Shown: positions 7,273-16,777 of the stretch, piece by piece
Position numbering within the stretch: position 1 is the stretch's first letter
How the letters are laid out: the number at the start of each line of letters is the position of its first letter
Assembly: GCA_964561145.1 (NCBI GenBank)
Contig: CAZLNZ010000011.1
Location: 1-64,000, forward strand
From: RUG14300 sp964561145
GTDB taxonomy: Bacteria > Bacillota > Clostridia > Christensenellales > CAG-1252
DNA length: 64,000 nucleotides
Direction of reading: 5' to 3'
Position numbers and translations under genes: made by a program
Notes under the pieces: model-generated
Told to the model about the DNA's origin: nothing
Seen by the model: the letters and a program-made list of their open reading frames with translations, nothing else
Databases searched by the model: none

Positions 7273-8814
7273 ATGGAAAGCTTTATTAGACTAAAAAAGA
7301 AATCAATGATAACAGCAATAATAGCTAGTATTATTGTCGGAGTTTTTTCCGCCCTTTTTGCTGTTGGTGTTGTAATGCTTGCCATTAAGCTTAGTGCAAA
7401 CAAACTTGCTTGGTTTTTCTATTTGATTATCGGTATAGTCGGATTTCTATTATCCGGAGGGATTACTTTCCTCATCATCAGACCTACAGACAAGTCTGTA
7501 GCAAAGAAACTCGATAACGAATACGGTCTTAACGAAAGAACTCAAACAATGCTCGAGTTCAAGGAACAGGACAGCACGATGCTTCGCTTGCAAAGAGAAG
7601 ATGCCGAAGCTCGTTTGAAAAATCTTCCCAAAAAAGAGTTTTCTCTATCGCTTATAAAGTCCCTTCTCAAAAAAATATGGCAATATATAGTGATTATAGT
7701 CGTAGGATTGTCTCTTTTCCTTGCAGGTATCCTTGTGCCCTCCAGGTACGTTCCTCCGTTCAGTGACGGGTTCACCTATAATGACTGGGAAGCATCGACA
7801 CTGGAACAGCTGATCGAAGACATTAAGAACTCTCAAACAGAGGAAAAGGTTAAACTTCCTATTGTAGAAAGTTTAACCTTACTTAACGAAGAACTTAAAA
7901 CAACCACTCTGAAATCGGAGATGAAACAAAAAGTCAAGGCGTGTGCAAAATCCATAGACGAAGCCGTTATTTTAGCAAATTCTTACAGAGCAGTTGCGGA
8001 GGCACTAAATTCATACAAAGAATTAAACGATTTCAAAAACGCCTTAATAAAGGCAGCCGATTCTTACAAGAACGATTATAAGATAACAAGCATAACAGAG
8101 GTCGACACTCGAGCGAAAAATGCGGAAGACGGAATCAGAGACGCCCTCAACGCTTACGTCAACGCTTTTGACTCGGATATTTCTGAGATGCCCGATGTTA
8201 TTTCAATCAGAGAAAAGGTCGTCACTTTCTTGACGCCCTATAACGAAGCCTTATCGGAGGATGCGTTACTCGACAACAAACTTCTCGACAAGCTTAGAAA
8301 CGACTCATTATATGAGGTCATGTCAAAATATTCGACAGAACTCGGAAACAAGGCTTTGCTGTATCAATATCAATCTACAAGCCTATCCTATGCCAAAGAA
8401 TTGGTAAGCGTAAGCAATAGCAATTATGTCTCGGGTGTCTCGAAGCCTTTAACCACACAGGTCTACAATAGAATGATCGACGAATTGGTTCTCAACACAC
8501 TTTCCGATTTATTCGGAGTAAGCGTTTCCCCCGAGGATTTAAGTTTGCCGGGCAACTCCGACAATGACGGTTCCTCCGATACCCCTTCGCAGGGTGGTGC
8601 TGTCGGAGACGAAAAAAATGAGAGACCCAGTAACGATACTATCTTCGATCCCGATTCAAACGCCCACGTTCAGTACGGAACGGTATGGAATGCCTACATG
8701 ACCAGGCTTTATAACAGGCTTAACGATCCCGATTATGAGATTAGCGATGAAATGAGAGCTTATATCAAGCAATATATCAAAATATTATCGGGAGATAGCA
8801 ATATTGAAGAATAG
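7273..8814 (+). CDS. Membrane protein of unknown function, first gene of the MoxR/VWA operon
   Basis: I do not recognise the family. The start is taken at 7273 (MESFIRLKKKSMITA; 513 residues) because it places the positively charged end directly before the first membrane helix; the upstream codons lack a good ribosome site. Helices are visible at about residues 12-38, 44-66 and 138-160. Residues 67-137 are charged and probably cytosolic. After the third helix comes a long, soluble, mostly alpha-helical, acidic region (~165-513) that is probably outside the cell, with a low-complexity Ser/Gly/Asp linker near residue 430. It leads an operon of MoxR, DUF58 and VWA proteins, so it is likely a membrane partner of that complex. 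Confidence 0.75.
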   Translation: MESFIRLKKKSMITAIIASIIVGVFSALFAVGVVMLAIKLSANKLAWFFYLIIGIVGFLLSGGITFLIIRPTDKSVAKKLDNEYGLNERTQTMLEFKEQDSTMLRLQREDAEARLKNLPKKEFSLSLIKSLLKKIWQYIVIIVVGLSLFLAGILVPSRYVPPFSDGFTYNDWEASTLEQLIEDIKNSQTEEKVKLPIVESLTLLNEELKTTTLKSEMKQKVKACAKSIDEAVILANSYRAVAEALNSYKELNDFKNALIKAADSYKNDYKITSITEVDTRAKNAEDGIRDALNAYVNAFDSDISEMPDVISIREKVVTFLTPYNEALSEDALLDNKLLDKLRNDSLYEVMSKYSTELGNKALLYQYQSTSLSYAKELVSVSNSNYVSGVSKPLTTQVYNRMIDELVLNTLSDLFGVSVSPEDLSLPGNSDNDGSSDTPSQGGAVGDEKNERPSNDTIFDPDSNAHVQYGTVWNAYMTRLYNRLNDPDYEISDEMRAYIKQYIKILSGDSNIEE

Positions 8815-8858
8815 GCTACCCCAAAAATAATAACGAAATTATATAACGGAGAATATAT

Positions 8859-9848
8859 ATGGAAAACGAAGCAAGAGTTAAAGAGTTTAGCTGTTTTATT
8901 ACAAAGATCAGAGATGAGCTGCACAAGGACGTTGTCGGTCAAGACGATATCATAGACAATGTTATTATCGCAATTATCGCAGGCGGCAACGTACTTCTAG
9001 AAGGTGTTCCGGGCGTAGGTAAAACTCGTTTGGTTCGTTCCTTAGGAAAAACCTTGGGACTACCCTTTTCAAGAATACAGTTTACCCCCGACCTTATGCC
9101 TTCCGACGTAACGGGAACAAACGTAATCGAAAAGGACGAGCATGGCAGACTTACCTCCGTATTCCAAAGAGGTCCCATCTTTGCAAACTTGGTTTTGGCA
9201 GATGAAATCAACCGTGCAACACCTAAAACACAGGCTGCAATGCTCGAGGTTATGCAAGAGCATAAGATAACCGTAGCAAAAAAGACCTATGAGCTTGACG
9301 AGCCGTTCTTTGTATTGGCAACGGAAAACCCGATCGAGCAAGACGGAACATATCCCCTTCCCGAAGCTCAAATGGACAGATTTATGCTCAAGCTTTTGAT
9401 GAAATTTCCCTCAATCGAAGAGCTAGTTGACATTGTAAATATGACACAGATTACAATGGATGAAAATGCCAGTGCAATAATAGACGGTCACACCGTATTG
9501 GAAATGCGCGAGCTTGCAAAGAAGATGCCCATAATCGACGACGTATTGAATTATGCCGTAACCTTGGTTTCGAATTCTCACCCCGAACTTGAAAAAACCT
9601 CGGATACCGCAAGGAAATATCTTAAATACGGTGCCTCCCCGAGAGCTGCACAAGCACTCGTTACTTGTGCAAAGGTACGTGCCTTGATGAACGGCAATTA
9701 CAACGTATCCTACGAAGATATCGATGCCTTGGCACACCCTGTTCTGAGACACAGAGTAAAAATCAACTATACCGCAATCAATGAAAAGCTCACGGTCGAT
9801 GACGTTATCGATCGTTTGGTTGAAGAAAACAGAAAGCTTTGTAAATAA
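8859..9848 (+). CDS. MoxR-family AAA+ ATPase
   Basis: A cytosolic AAA+ ATPase (329 residues, normal length) that acts as a chaperone or remodeller for partner VWA proteins. Walker A is GVPGVGKT (~residue 49), Walker B is LVLADEINRATPKTQAAMLE (~110), and sensor 1 is FVLATENPIEQDGTYPLPEAQMDRF, read across residues ~150-175. The C-terminal lid contains the family segment YGASPRAAQALVTCAK. An upstream CGGAG ribosome site precedes the ATG at 8859. It is the second gene of the operon, followed after 8 bp by the DUF58 gene, the standard MoxR-DUF58-VWA order. Confidence 0.95.
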   Translation: MENEARVKEFSCFITKIRDELHKDVVGQDDIIDNVIIAIIAGGNVLLEGVPGVGKTRLVRSLGKTLGLPFSRIQFTPDLMPSDVTGTNVIEKDEHGRLTSVFQRGPIFANLVLADEINRATPKTQAAMLEVMQEHKITVAKKTYELDEPFFVLATENPIEQDGTYPLPEAQMDRFMLKLLMKFPSIEELVDIVNMTQITMDENASAIIDGHTVLEMRELAKKMPIIDDVLNYAVTLVSNSHPELEKTSDTARKYLKYGASPRAAQALVTCAKVRALMNGNYNVSYEDIDALAHPVLRHRVKINYTAINEKLTVDDVIDRLVEENRKLCK

Positions 9849-9856
9849 GGATAAAA

Positions 9857-10741
9857 ATGAGTAAAGTAGTTATAACCGAGGAGTTTTTGCAAGAGGTCGA
9901 GCTTTTGCAGGTTCTCGTAAAAGACAACGTCGCAGGTATGTTCGGCGGAAATCATAAGAGTAAGAACTACGGATCTTCGTGCGAGTTTGCGGACACGAGA
10001 GAATACGTGCCCGGGGACGACATAACGAAGATTGACTGGAACGCTTACGCTCGTTTTGATAGCTTGTACACCAAGCTATATCTTGACGAACGCCGTCTTC
10101 ATACCGCCATATATATCGACGCCAGCCGCTCAATGGACTTCGGAAAGGGCAAAAAAGCAGAGCAAGCATTAAAACTTGCGGCAATCTTTGCATATCTTTC
10201 AATATGCGCCATGGACAGAGTTTCGATATATGTTATTCACGGTAGCGTTGTCGAAGAAGTCATAAAGAATATGACGGGCAAAGAAAATTATTTTACTCAA
10301 ATAGGAAAGCTTAATAAAATCGAATTCGAGGGCGATAGCAATATAAGCAACGCGATACTGCCTATCAATGTCGGCTATGGTGACGGTATGTCAATATTAA
10401 TTTCCGACTTTTTGATGGACGAGGATTATGAAAGTGCTATCGAATATTTGACTTCCAAAAAAAGACACGTTTTCTGTATACAAACACTTTCTCAAGAGGA
10501 ATTGAATCCGAAAATCAGAGGCAAAATGCATTTATTCGATTCCGAAAATATGACAAAAACCTATCGTAAAAACATTAACAGAGATATAATCAACGCTTAC
10601 AAAAGAGCGTTAGAATATGTAACCTCTAGAATAAAAGATTACTGCAACGCAAGGAATGCCGACTATCTGTTAGTATCTGACGATGCACCTGTCGGTGAAA
10701 TATTCTTTGAGTCGTTGACCAATATGGGGGTAGTCAAATGA
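9857..10741 (+). CDS. DUF58 protein with VWA-like fold
   Basis: A 294-residue soluble DUF58 protein, the usual partner of MoxR. The family signature is EFADTREYVPGDDITKIDW at ~residue 40. A metal-site motif DASRSM follows at ~residue 88 (DxSxS type), as in VWA domains. It has no membrane helices, so it is probably peripheral on the cytosolic face. Its stop overlaps the next gene's ATG by 4 bases (ATGA), so translation is coupled. Biochemical function is unknown in the family as a whole. Confidence 0.92.
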   Translation: MSKVVITEEFLQEVELLQVLVKDNVAGMFGGNHKSKNYGSSCEFADTREYVPGDDITKIDWNAYARFDSLYTKLYLDERRLHTAIYIDASRSMDFGKGKKAEQALKLAAIFAYLSICAMDRVSIYVIHGSVVEEVIKNMTGKENYFTQIGKLNKIEFEGDSNISNAILPINVGYGDGMSILISDFLMDEDYESAIEYLTSKKRHVFCIQTLSQEELNPKIRGKMHLFDSENMTKTYRKNINRDIINAYKRALEYVTSRIKDYCNARNADYLLVSDDAPVGEIFFESLTNMGVVK

Positions 10742-12660
10742 GCTTTTACTTCCCGCTTGGTTTATTAGGATTAATAGGTGTACCGATACTTATTATCATC
10801 TACATCATAAAAAACAAATACACAGAGCAAACCATCGCCTCTACCTATATTTGGAGATTAAGCGAACAATTTCTAAAGCGTAGAAATCCTATTAATATGC
10901 TTTACAATTGGATAAGCTTAATTTTACAAATTCTAATGGTAATTGTTATCTCCGTAGGAATTGCACATCCTGTCTTTACCATGCCGGGAAAAGCAAACGA
11001 TTACCTCTTTGTACTCGACTGCTCGGGAAGCATGAGTACAGAGTTCGACGAAGAAAGCAGATTGGAACGAGGAAAAAAAGAAATCCGTAAATTGATAGAG
11101 GCATCCGCCAACGGAAGCATTTATTCCCTAATAAGTGTAGGAGAATCCGCAGTAGTAGTCTACGATCAAATCACCGATTCAGAACGCGCGCTCGATCTAT
11201 TGGACGATGTCGAAATATATTCAGGTAATAGCAATGTCGGAGAAGCCTTGACGGAAGCACAACGTTACTTTGACGAGAATCCTTCTTTGAAGGTATACTT
11301 CATAACCGACAATAACTATACCGATATCGAGAACGTGCAAATAATCAACACCACCTTACAGGAAAACAATAGCGCGCTTCTTTCTGTTGACTGCTCGATA
11401 ACCGCGGACGGATTATTAGTTACCGGGAAAATCATTTCTTACGGTGAAGATAGAAATTTAACGCTGTCGTTATATATTGACAACAACGAGGATAAGTTAG
11501 CATCGGTCTCCTTAAGCTTAGTCGGCGTAAAAAACAAGTTCGATCTTTCAAAGGAAGAAAATGAAATTTCAGAAGATATTCTTTCCCTTGCTTCAGAATA
11601 TCAAATAAGTTGCAACGTCTTAGATTACCAATCGATCAAGGTCGTCATCGAAGAGCAGGATGCCAACGCCTTAGACAATGAAATTGTTCTATACAACGTC
11701 AAACACGACAATTCCTTTAAAACCTTGATAGTCAGTGACACCCCTTTCTTTATAAAATCCGCCTTGACCTCATTAGGACATAGACAGATTGACGAGGTAA
11801 CACCGCTAATATATGCCCAAAATCCCTCTATTTACAAATACGGCTTGTATATTTTTGACTGTTATACTCCCGATTCAATGCCCACAGACGGTGCAGTATG
11901 GTTTATAGCACCCACCACCGTTCCCGATTCAGGCTTTGCCTATCAAACAGATTCTGGCGAGCATTCAAAATATCAGCTGGAGTTCAGCTCATCAACCTCA
12001 AAAATTGCCAAAAAATTATTAAGCGATCTAGACCGTTCCGAGGACATGTGGGTTTCAAAATACAACAAGTACAGTCAAGCCAGAGATTTTACGACGCTAC
12101 TATCAATCGGAAAGGATCCTGTTTTATTTGTTGGGTCAAACATCTACGGCAATAGAGAGGTCGTCTTCGGCTTCGACATCCACGATGCGGACTTTTCTTT
12201 AACCTACAACTATTTGCACATATTCAACAACTTATTGACCTATACCTTCCCTTCTGTTGTGGATAATTCCATATACACCTGCGGAGATATAGCCAAAATT
12301 AACGTTTTGTCGGGCTGCACTGGAATCAATGTAACCGCACCCAGCGGAAAGACAAGCTATTTGAACACTGAAACCTCTGAATGCGATTATACCTTAGAAG
12401 AGGTTGGCTTATATAAAATTATCGTCAAAATGAGCGAGAACTCCTCAGGGCTTGACAGAGAATTATACGTATATTCTCAAGCGCCCTATTCTGAAAGCGT
12501 TGTCAATGCCGAATTACAAAGCTTCATAATCTCCGGTGAACCCACCGATATTAATCGAGACGGTATATATGAAAACCTAATTTACCTATTTATAATTCTT
12601 GCCGTATTATTTATTGCGGACTGGATGGTGTATTGTTATGAGCAGTATCAGCTTCGATAA
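10738..12660 (+). CDS. BatA-like VWA membrane protein
   Basis: 640 residues. The N-terminus is a BatA-type pair of helices (residues ~1-22 and ~57-80), then a VWA domain with an intact metal site, LDCSGSMS at ~residue 93. The middle (~225-600) is a long beta-rich extracytoplasmic region. A helix at ~612-632 returns the tail inside. The arrangement of N-terminal membrane helices, VWA and C-terminal helix matches Bat/aerotolerance-type operons. It begins within the DUF58 stop, and its own end overlaps the next gene by 23 bp, so the four genes are tightly coupled. The substrate is unknown. Confidence 0.88.
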   Translation: MSFYFPLGLLGLIGVPILIIIYIIKNKYTEQTIASTYIWRLSEQFLKRRNPINMLYNWISLILQILMVIVISVGIAHPVFTMPGKANDYLFVLDCSGSMSTEFDEESRLERGKKEIRKLIEASANGSIYSLISVGESAVVVYDQITDSERALDLLDDVEIYSGNSNVGEALTEAQRYFDENPSLKVYFITDNNYTDIENVQIINTTLQENNSALLSVDCSITADGLLVTGKIISYGEDRNLTLSLYIDNNEDKLASVSLSLVGVKNKFDLSKEENEISEDILSLASEYQISCNVLDYQSIKVVIEEQDANALDNEIVLYNVKHDNSFKTLIVSDTPFFIKSALTSLGHRQIDEVTPLIYAQNPSIYKYGLYIFDCYTPDSMPTDGAVWFIAPTTVPDSGFAYQTDSGEHSKYQLEFSSSTSKIAKKLLSDLDRSEDMWVSKYNKYSQARDFTTLLSIGKDPVLFVGSNIYGNREVVFGFDIHDADFSLTYNYLHIFNNLLTYTFPSVVDNSIYTCGDIAKINVLSGCTGINVTAPSGKTSYLNTETSECDYTLEEVGLYKIIVKMSENSSGLDRELYVYSQAPYSESVVNAELQSFIISGEPTDINRDGIYENLIYLFIILAVLFIADWMVYCYEQYQLR

Positions 12661-15337
12661 TCCATATTTATTATTAATTGCAATACCGTTAGCAGTACTC
12701 CTTGCAGTGCCCTTCTTTATCGCAGTAAAGAAGGAAAACGTCAACGGACACAACATAGCCTCTGCGGTAATTCACCTAATTATCGCTATAACGGTAGCTT
12801 TTGCCTTTGCGGGTACTAAGGTAGAAACTACGGTAACAAAAACCGATGTATACATTGTAGCCGACCTTTCCTATTCTTCCAGCAAAAATTTCGATTTGAT
12901 TGACGATTATATAGAAGAAATCAAAGACAATTTACCTCGTAACTCCAAACTCGGAGTTGTATGCTTTGCCAAAGACCAACAACTCTATGTTCCAATAGGC
13001 GGCAAACTAAAGAGCGTCAAAAATGCAGATATCGATTACCTTGACAATAGCGAAACGGATATCGAAGCCGCATTAGACTATACCGGAACCCTATTTAGAG
13101 ATAGTGTCATTAAGAGAATTGTTTTGATAAGCGACGGAAAGCAAACCCATCTTAGTGACGCCAATGCCCTTAAGAGAAGTGTCGATTCTCTAAGAGCCGA
13201 GGGTATCTTTGTAGATGCGGTATTTTTGGATAACAACAACTCGGAGGACACAAAAGAGGTACAAATTGCATCTGTAGATGTAACTCAAAACACCTACCTG
13301 AACAAAACCGAACGAGTCGACATTACCTTAAGAAGCACCTTTGATTGCCCCGCAAAAATCTCTTTATCAAAGAATGGCGTTGTAATAGCGTCTGTCAGCA
13401 AAAGAATCACAGCCGGCTATTATAACTTTAACGACTTTCTTCTAGACACCTCTATACAAGGCACCTTTGATTATGAAGTGATCGTCGAGGCAGAAGGGGA
13501 CGAAAACCAAAAGAATAATTCTATCGGCTTTACGCAAAACGTATCGGGAGCATTAAACGTCCTTCTCGTTACCGAAAGCGAGGGAGACAGACTCGATATC
13601 GAAGGCATGTACAGCGGACACGCAACCGTTAAAAGCGTCAATCCCGAACAAGAATTGCCCTGTAGCATCGAAGAGCTGTGTAAATACGATGAAATAATTA
13701 TTTCAAATGCGGATATAACTAAATCTAGAGATTACTTGTTATTCTTGGACAATGTCGACACCGCCGTTTCCTTATTCGGTAAAAGCTTGATCACTCTCGG
13801 AAACAACTATATACACGAAAAAGAAGAGCTAAAGCCCTTAGAGGATATACTACCCATACGCTACGGCAATGTCGACAGAGATGCAAAGTTGTATACCCTG
13901 GTTGTAGATGCGTCCAGAAGCATGGAAACTCTTTCCAAATTCAACATAGCAAAAAGTGCCGCAAAGCAACTGATCAACACCTTAAACGAGGGCGATAACG
14001 TCTGCATCGTCTCCTTCAACGGTAATTATCACACAGAATTCTCTCCCGATGTAATCTCGGACACTCCTATTGCCGGCGAAAAGAATTCGACAAGAGAAAA
14101 GGCGTTAATGGCAATAGACAGTATAAGTGCAGAGCATGGTACGGTAATAAGCTTTGGCTTGGAACAAGCCTTGGAACTAATAAAAGATCTTGACTACGGA
14201 GAAAAGCAGATAATGCTATTGACTGACGGCTTGACCGTTGAAAACACAGGTACAAGCGTCAATGAGGATAAGAGAATAGAGGCGGTATTGCAGGAATTTG
14301 CAAAAAATCGTATAGCAGTATCGGTTATCGACCTCGGCAGAGGTTCAGACACAAGCGTTACCGCAAACAATGCAGAAAAAAGATTGAAAAACGTTGCCGC
14401 CCTTACCTCCGGTAAATATGTTCTTATAACAAGTGAATCGGAGCTTCAAAATGTAATGTTCGAAGAAGGATTGATCGATGATATTACAGATGTTGTAATT
14501 GACGAGGAAGTATACGTTTACGAAGTTAGAAGTACTGACGAGGTCTTAAACGATGTCGGCATTGTAAGCTCTGTCGACTACGTTACAGGTTTTATTTACA
14601 ACAAAGCAAAATCAAGTACTACAACCGTTCTCGGCGTTCTTTACGAAGGCGCGGTGGATAGGTATGTTCCGCTATATTCCTACTGGACCTATGGTAACGG
14701 AAAAGTTTCTACATTAACTTGTTCTCCGGAGCAAACCGATGTATGGTTGTCGCAAAGCAGGGAAAGATTCTTTACAAACGCACTTACCACCAACATACCG
14801 GATGAGAAAAACGACTATCCCTTTGTTGTCGATATGTACGAAGAAAACGGATTTATAAACATAGCAGTAACACCTGCTAAGGTTGACTCTACGGCGACTT
14901 TGAATATAACAATCGGACTTCCCGACTCAGAGGAAAAAACAACCGAGCAAATGACCTTTGCAAATTCCGGATACAGTTACCGCTTTTCCACGGACAATGT
15001 AGGAAAATATACCATAGAAATACTCTATAAGACTCCTACAACGGCAGGTTACACCGTAAATTTGACCTACTATGTCCCCTTCCTTCCGGAATACGATTCT
15101 TTCGTAGCCTACGACATCTCCGTATTGCATAAGATGATCGGTTCCGAGGGCACTGTTTTCAACGGAACAAATGAAGTAATAAAGATCGAAAACGACGAGT
15201 CCTTGATTAGTAGCTACATTTTAGATCTTACCATAACCCTATTGACAATCAGCATTTCATTGTTTGTTATCGATGTTATTATTCGTAAGCTGAAATGGGA
15301 AGACATTTTGAGCCTATTCGGCAAGAGAAAGAAATAG
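12638..15337 (+). CDS. Membrane protein with two VWA domains
   Basis: 899 residues from the ATG at 12638. This start is preferred because GGATGG lies upstream and because it directly precedes FDNPYLLLIAIPLAVLLAVPF, a BatA-like first helix. VWA domain 1 has a slightly altered metal site, DLSYSS (~residue 73). VWA domain 2 has an intact DASRSM (~residue 424) and the later TDG. Between them lie beta-rich regions, and a C-terminal helix is at ~860-882. Two VWA domains in one Bat-type protein is unusual; Bat operons more often have two single-VWA proteins. It is the fifth gene of the operon, 13 bp before the first lipoprotein. Confidence 0.85.
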   Translation: MSSISFDNPYLLLIAIPLAVLLAVPFFIAVKKENVNGHNIASAVIHLIIAITVAFAFAGTKVETTVTKTDVYIVADLSYSSSKNFDLIDDYIEEIKDNLPRNSKLGVVCFAKDQQLYVPIGGKLKSVKNADIDYLDNSETDIEAALDYTGTLFRDSVIKRIVLISDGKQTHLSDANALKRSVDSLRAEGIFVDAVFLDNNNSEDTKEVQIASVDVTQNTYLNKTERVDITLRSTFDCPAKISLSKNGVVIASVSKRITAGYYNFNDFLLDTSIQGTFDYEVIVEAEGDENQKNNSIGFTQNVSGALNVLLVTESEGDRLDIEGMYSGHATVKSVNPEQELPCSIEELCKYDEIIISNADITKSRDYLLFLDNVDTAVSLFGKSLITLGNNYIHEKEELKPLEDILPIRYGNVDRDAKLYTLVVDASRSMETLSKFNIAKSAAKQLINTLNEGDNVCIVSFNGNYHTEFSPDVISDTPIAGEKNSTREKALMAIDSISAEHGTVISFGLEQALELIKDLDYGEKQIMLLTDGLTVENTGTSVNEDKRIEAVLQEFAKNRIAVSVIDLGRGSDTSVTANNAEKRLKNVAALTSGKYVLITSESELQNVMFEEGLIDDITDVVIDEEVYVYEVRSTDEVLNDVGIVSSVDYVTGFIYNKAKSSTTTVLGVLYEGAVDRYVPLYSYWTYGNGKVSTLTCSPEQTDVWLSQSRERFFTNALTTNIPDEKNDYPFVVDMYEENGFINIAVTPAKVDSTATLNITIGLPDSEEKTTEQMTFANSGYSYRFSTDNVGKYTIEILYKTPTTAGYTVNLTYYVPFLPEYDSFVAYDISVLHKMIGSEGTVFNGTNEVIKIENDESLISSYILDLTITLLTISISLFVIDVIIRKLKWEDILSLFGKRKK

Positions 15338-15350
15338 GAGGCAACTGATA

Positions 15351-16760
15351 ATGAAGAAAAAAATAGAAAAGATATTATTTCTCGTAATCTGTCTATCTTT
15401 AGTTGTCTCTACCTTCGCGTGCAGCGGACAATTTATAGAAGGCAATTTTAACGGCGGAATCACTCAAAAACCCTCCGGCAGCGGATCGTCCGGCGGTTCT
15501 TCGGGTAGCAGCGATGACGATGACGTATTTACCGTCACTATCGAGTCCGACGATAATATTTCTCAAGCAGAACTGTCTGCAATACAAGTTATATGGACAA
15601 ATATCGAAAGCAATAACGGTACTTACTATACGTCCTACTGTAATGCCTTTGGACAGGCAATGGTATCGGGTTTAGATGGTAATTACAGGGTCACCTTAAG
15701 CAACCTTCCCGAAAACTTTACTTACAATCCCAACATCTATACCGTCGATAACGACAACAAGGACGTTAACGTAAGGTTATATAAAATTACAACGATACCC
15801 GGAGGAAAGACCGGTACCGATTGGTATGCCGATGTATGCCGTATAAGCACTACCGGTATTTATAGAGCAGTCCTAACCGCAGACAATTTCGAAGACGGAA
15901 TGCGTTTCCAATACGAACCGACCTTTGCAGGAGACTATTCCATCGAATCGATGATAGATATTACCGCAAACAAGCTCAATCCTTACCTTGATAAATACAG
16001 CGGTACTTTTGCAAATGTAAACCTAAATTCAAAAGAAATTATTGACGGCGGCGGAGCGGAAAACACCTATACCAAAAACTTCCGCTATGAAATTCAAATT
16101 ACCTCTCAAAAAATCGGTAACGTCTTTAATTTCTGTATCCGAGCAACTTGTACCGATGAGGACGTCTTTCCTATAAATATCGACTTTATCCTAGAACGGG
16201 ACGGAGAGTATTCCGGTGCAGGAAGAGAATACGAATCTGACGAAGTACTCCCCACACACGATTTCGAGGCTGCAGCGGCAACGGCTTTTACAGATACTAA
16301 AGGAAGCTTTAAACATATATCCGAATTTGCCGGAAACAACGGTTTACTTGACGGCAATGACGTAGCTTATTTTGAGAACGAAGGCTACTATTACGTTGTC
16401 AACTCAAAAGGCGAAAAGTATAAACGCTTGTATGTTGTAATCGGTGCCGACTTCGGTCTTCTGACCACCGATACCAGAACAGGTTTTTTGGATTCCAAAA
16501 TCAGTTTAAGATGGATTGAAGAATACGATAAAAAACAACAAAAGAAAGTTTACTACAACTATTACGACTTTATCCATGAATACTACGGGCAACACCTATA
16601 TGACGGTGCATACTATCCCGTAACCGAAGAGTTAAAGCTTTTCTTACAACGCTTCAGTGTCGCTAACAGATATTTCAACGACGGAAACGGTTGGGGCGAA
16701 AGCTATTATCAATCAAGCGAGTCCAATCAATGGCTCTTTATGTGTGGATATTTCGCATAA
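15351..16760 (+). CDS. Lipoprotein of unknown function 1 (VWA operon)
   Basis: 469 residues with a lipoprotein signal peptide: lipobox VSTFAC, with Cys24 as the lipidated residue. A Gly/Ser-rich linker and an acidic stretch (~residues 45-60) follow, a typical wall-spanning spacer. Residues ~65-135 look like a beta-sandwich of the kind used in surface proteins (LSNLPENFTYNPNIY). The remainder is mixed and unassigned. AGGAGG lies 9 nt upstream of the ATG. The gene sits directly behind the double-VWA gene, so it is probably an extracellular part of the same system. Confidence 0.8.
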   Translation: MKKKIEKILFLVICLSLVVSTFACSGQFIEGNFNGGITQKPSGSGSSGGSSGSSDDDDVFTVTIESDDNISQAELSAIQVIWTNIESNNGTYYTSYCNAFGQAMVSGLDGNYRVTLSNLPENFTYNPNIYTVDNDNKDVNVRLYKITTIPGGKTGTDWYADVCRISTTGIYRAVLTADNFEDGMRFQYEPTFAGDYSIESMIDITANKLNPYLDKYSGTFANVNLNSKEIIDGGGAENTYTKNFRYEIQITSQKIGNVFNFCIRATCTDEDVFPINIDFILERDGEYSGAGREYESDEVLPTHDFEAAAATAFTDTKGSFKHISEFAGNNGLLDGNDVAYFENEGYYYVVNSKGEKYKRLYVVIGADFGLLTTDTRTGFLDSKISLRWIEEYDKKQQKKVYYNYYDFIHEYYGQHLYDGAYYPVTEELKLFLQRFSVANRYFNDGNGWGESYYQSSESNQWLFMCGYFA

Positions 16761-16777
16761 CGGAAGGAGAAACGAAC

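Noticed and set aside
12599..12637. Longer start for the double-VWA protein.
   Set aside because: The added residues overlap the previous gene's membrane helix region and have no ribosome site; ATG at 12638 fits better.
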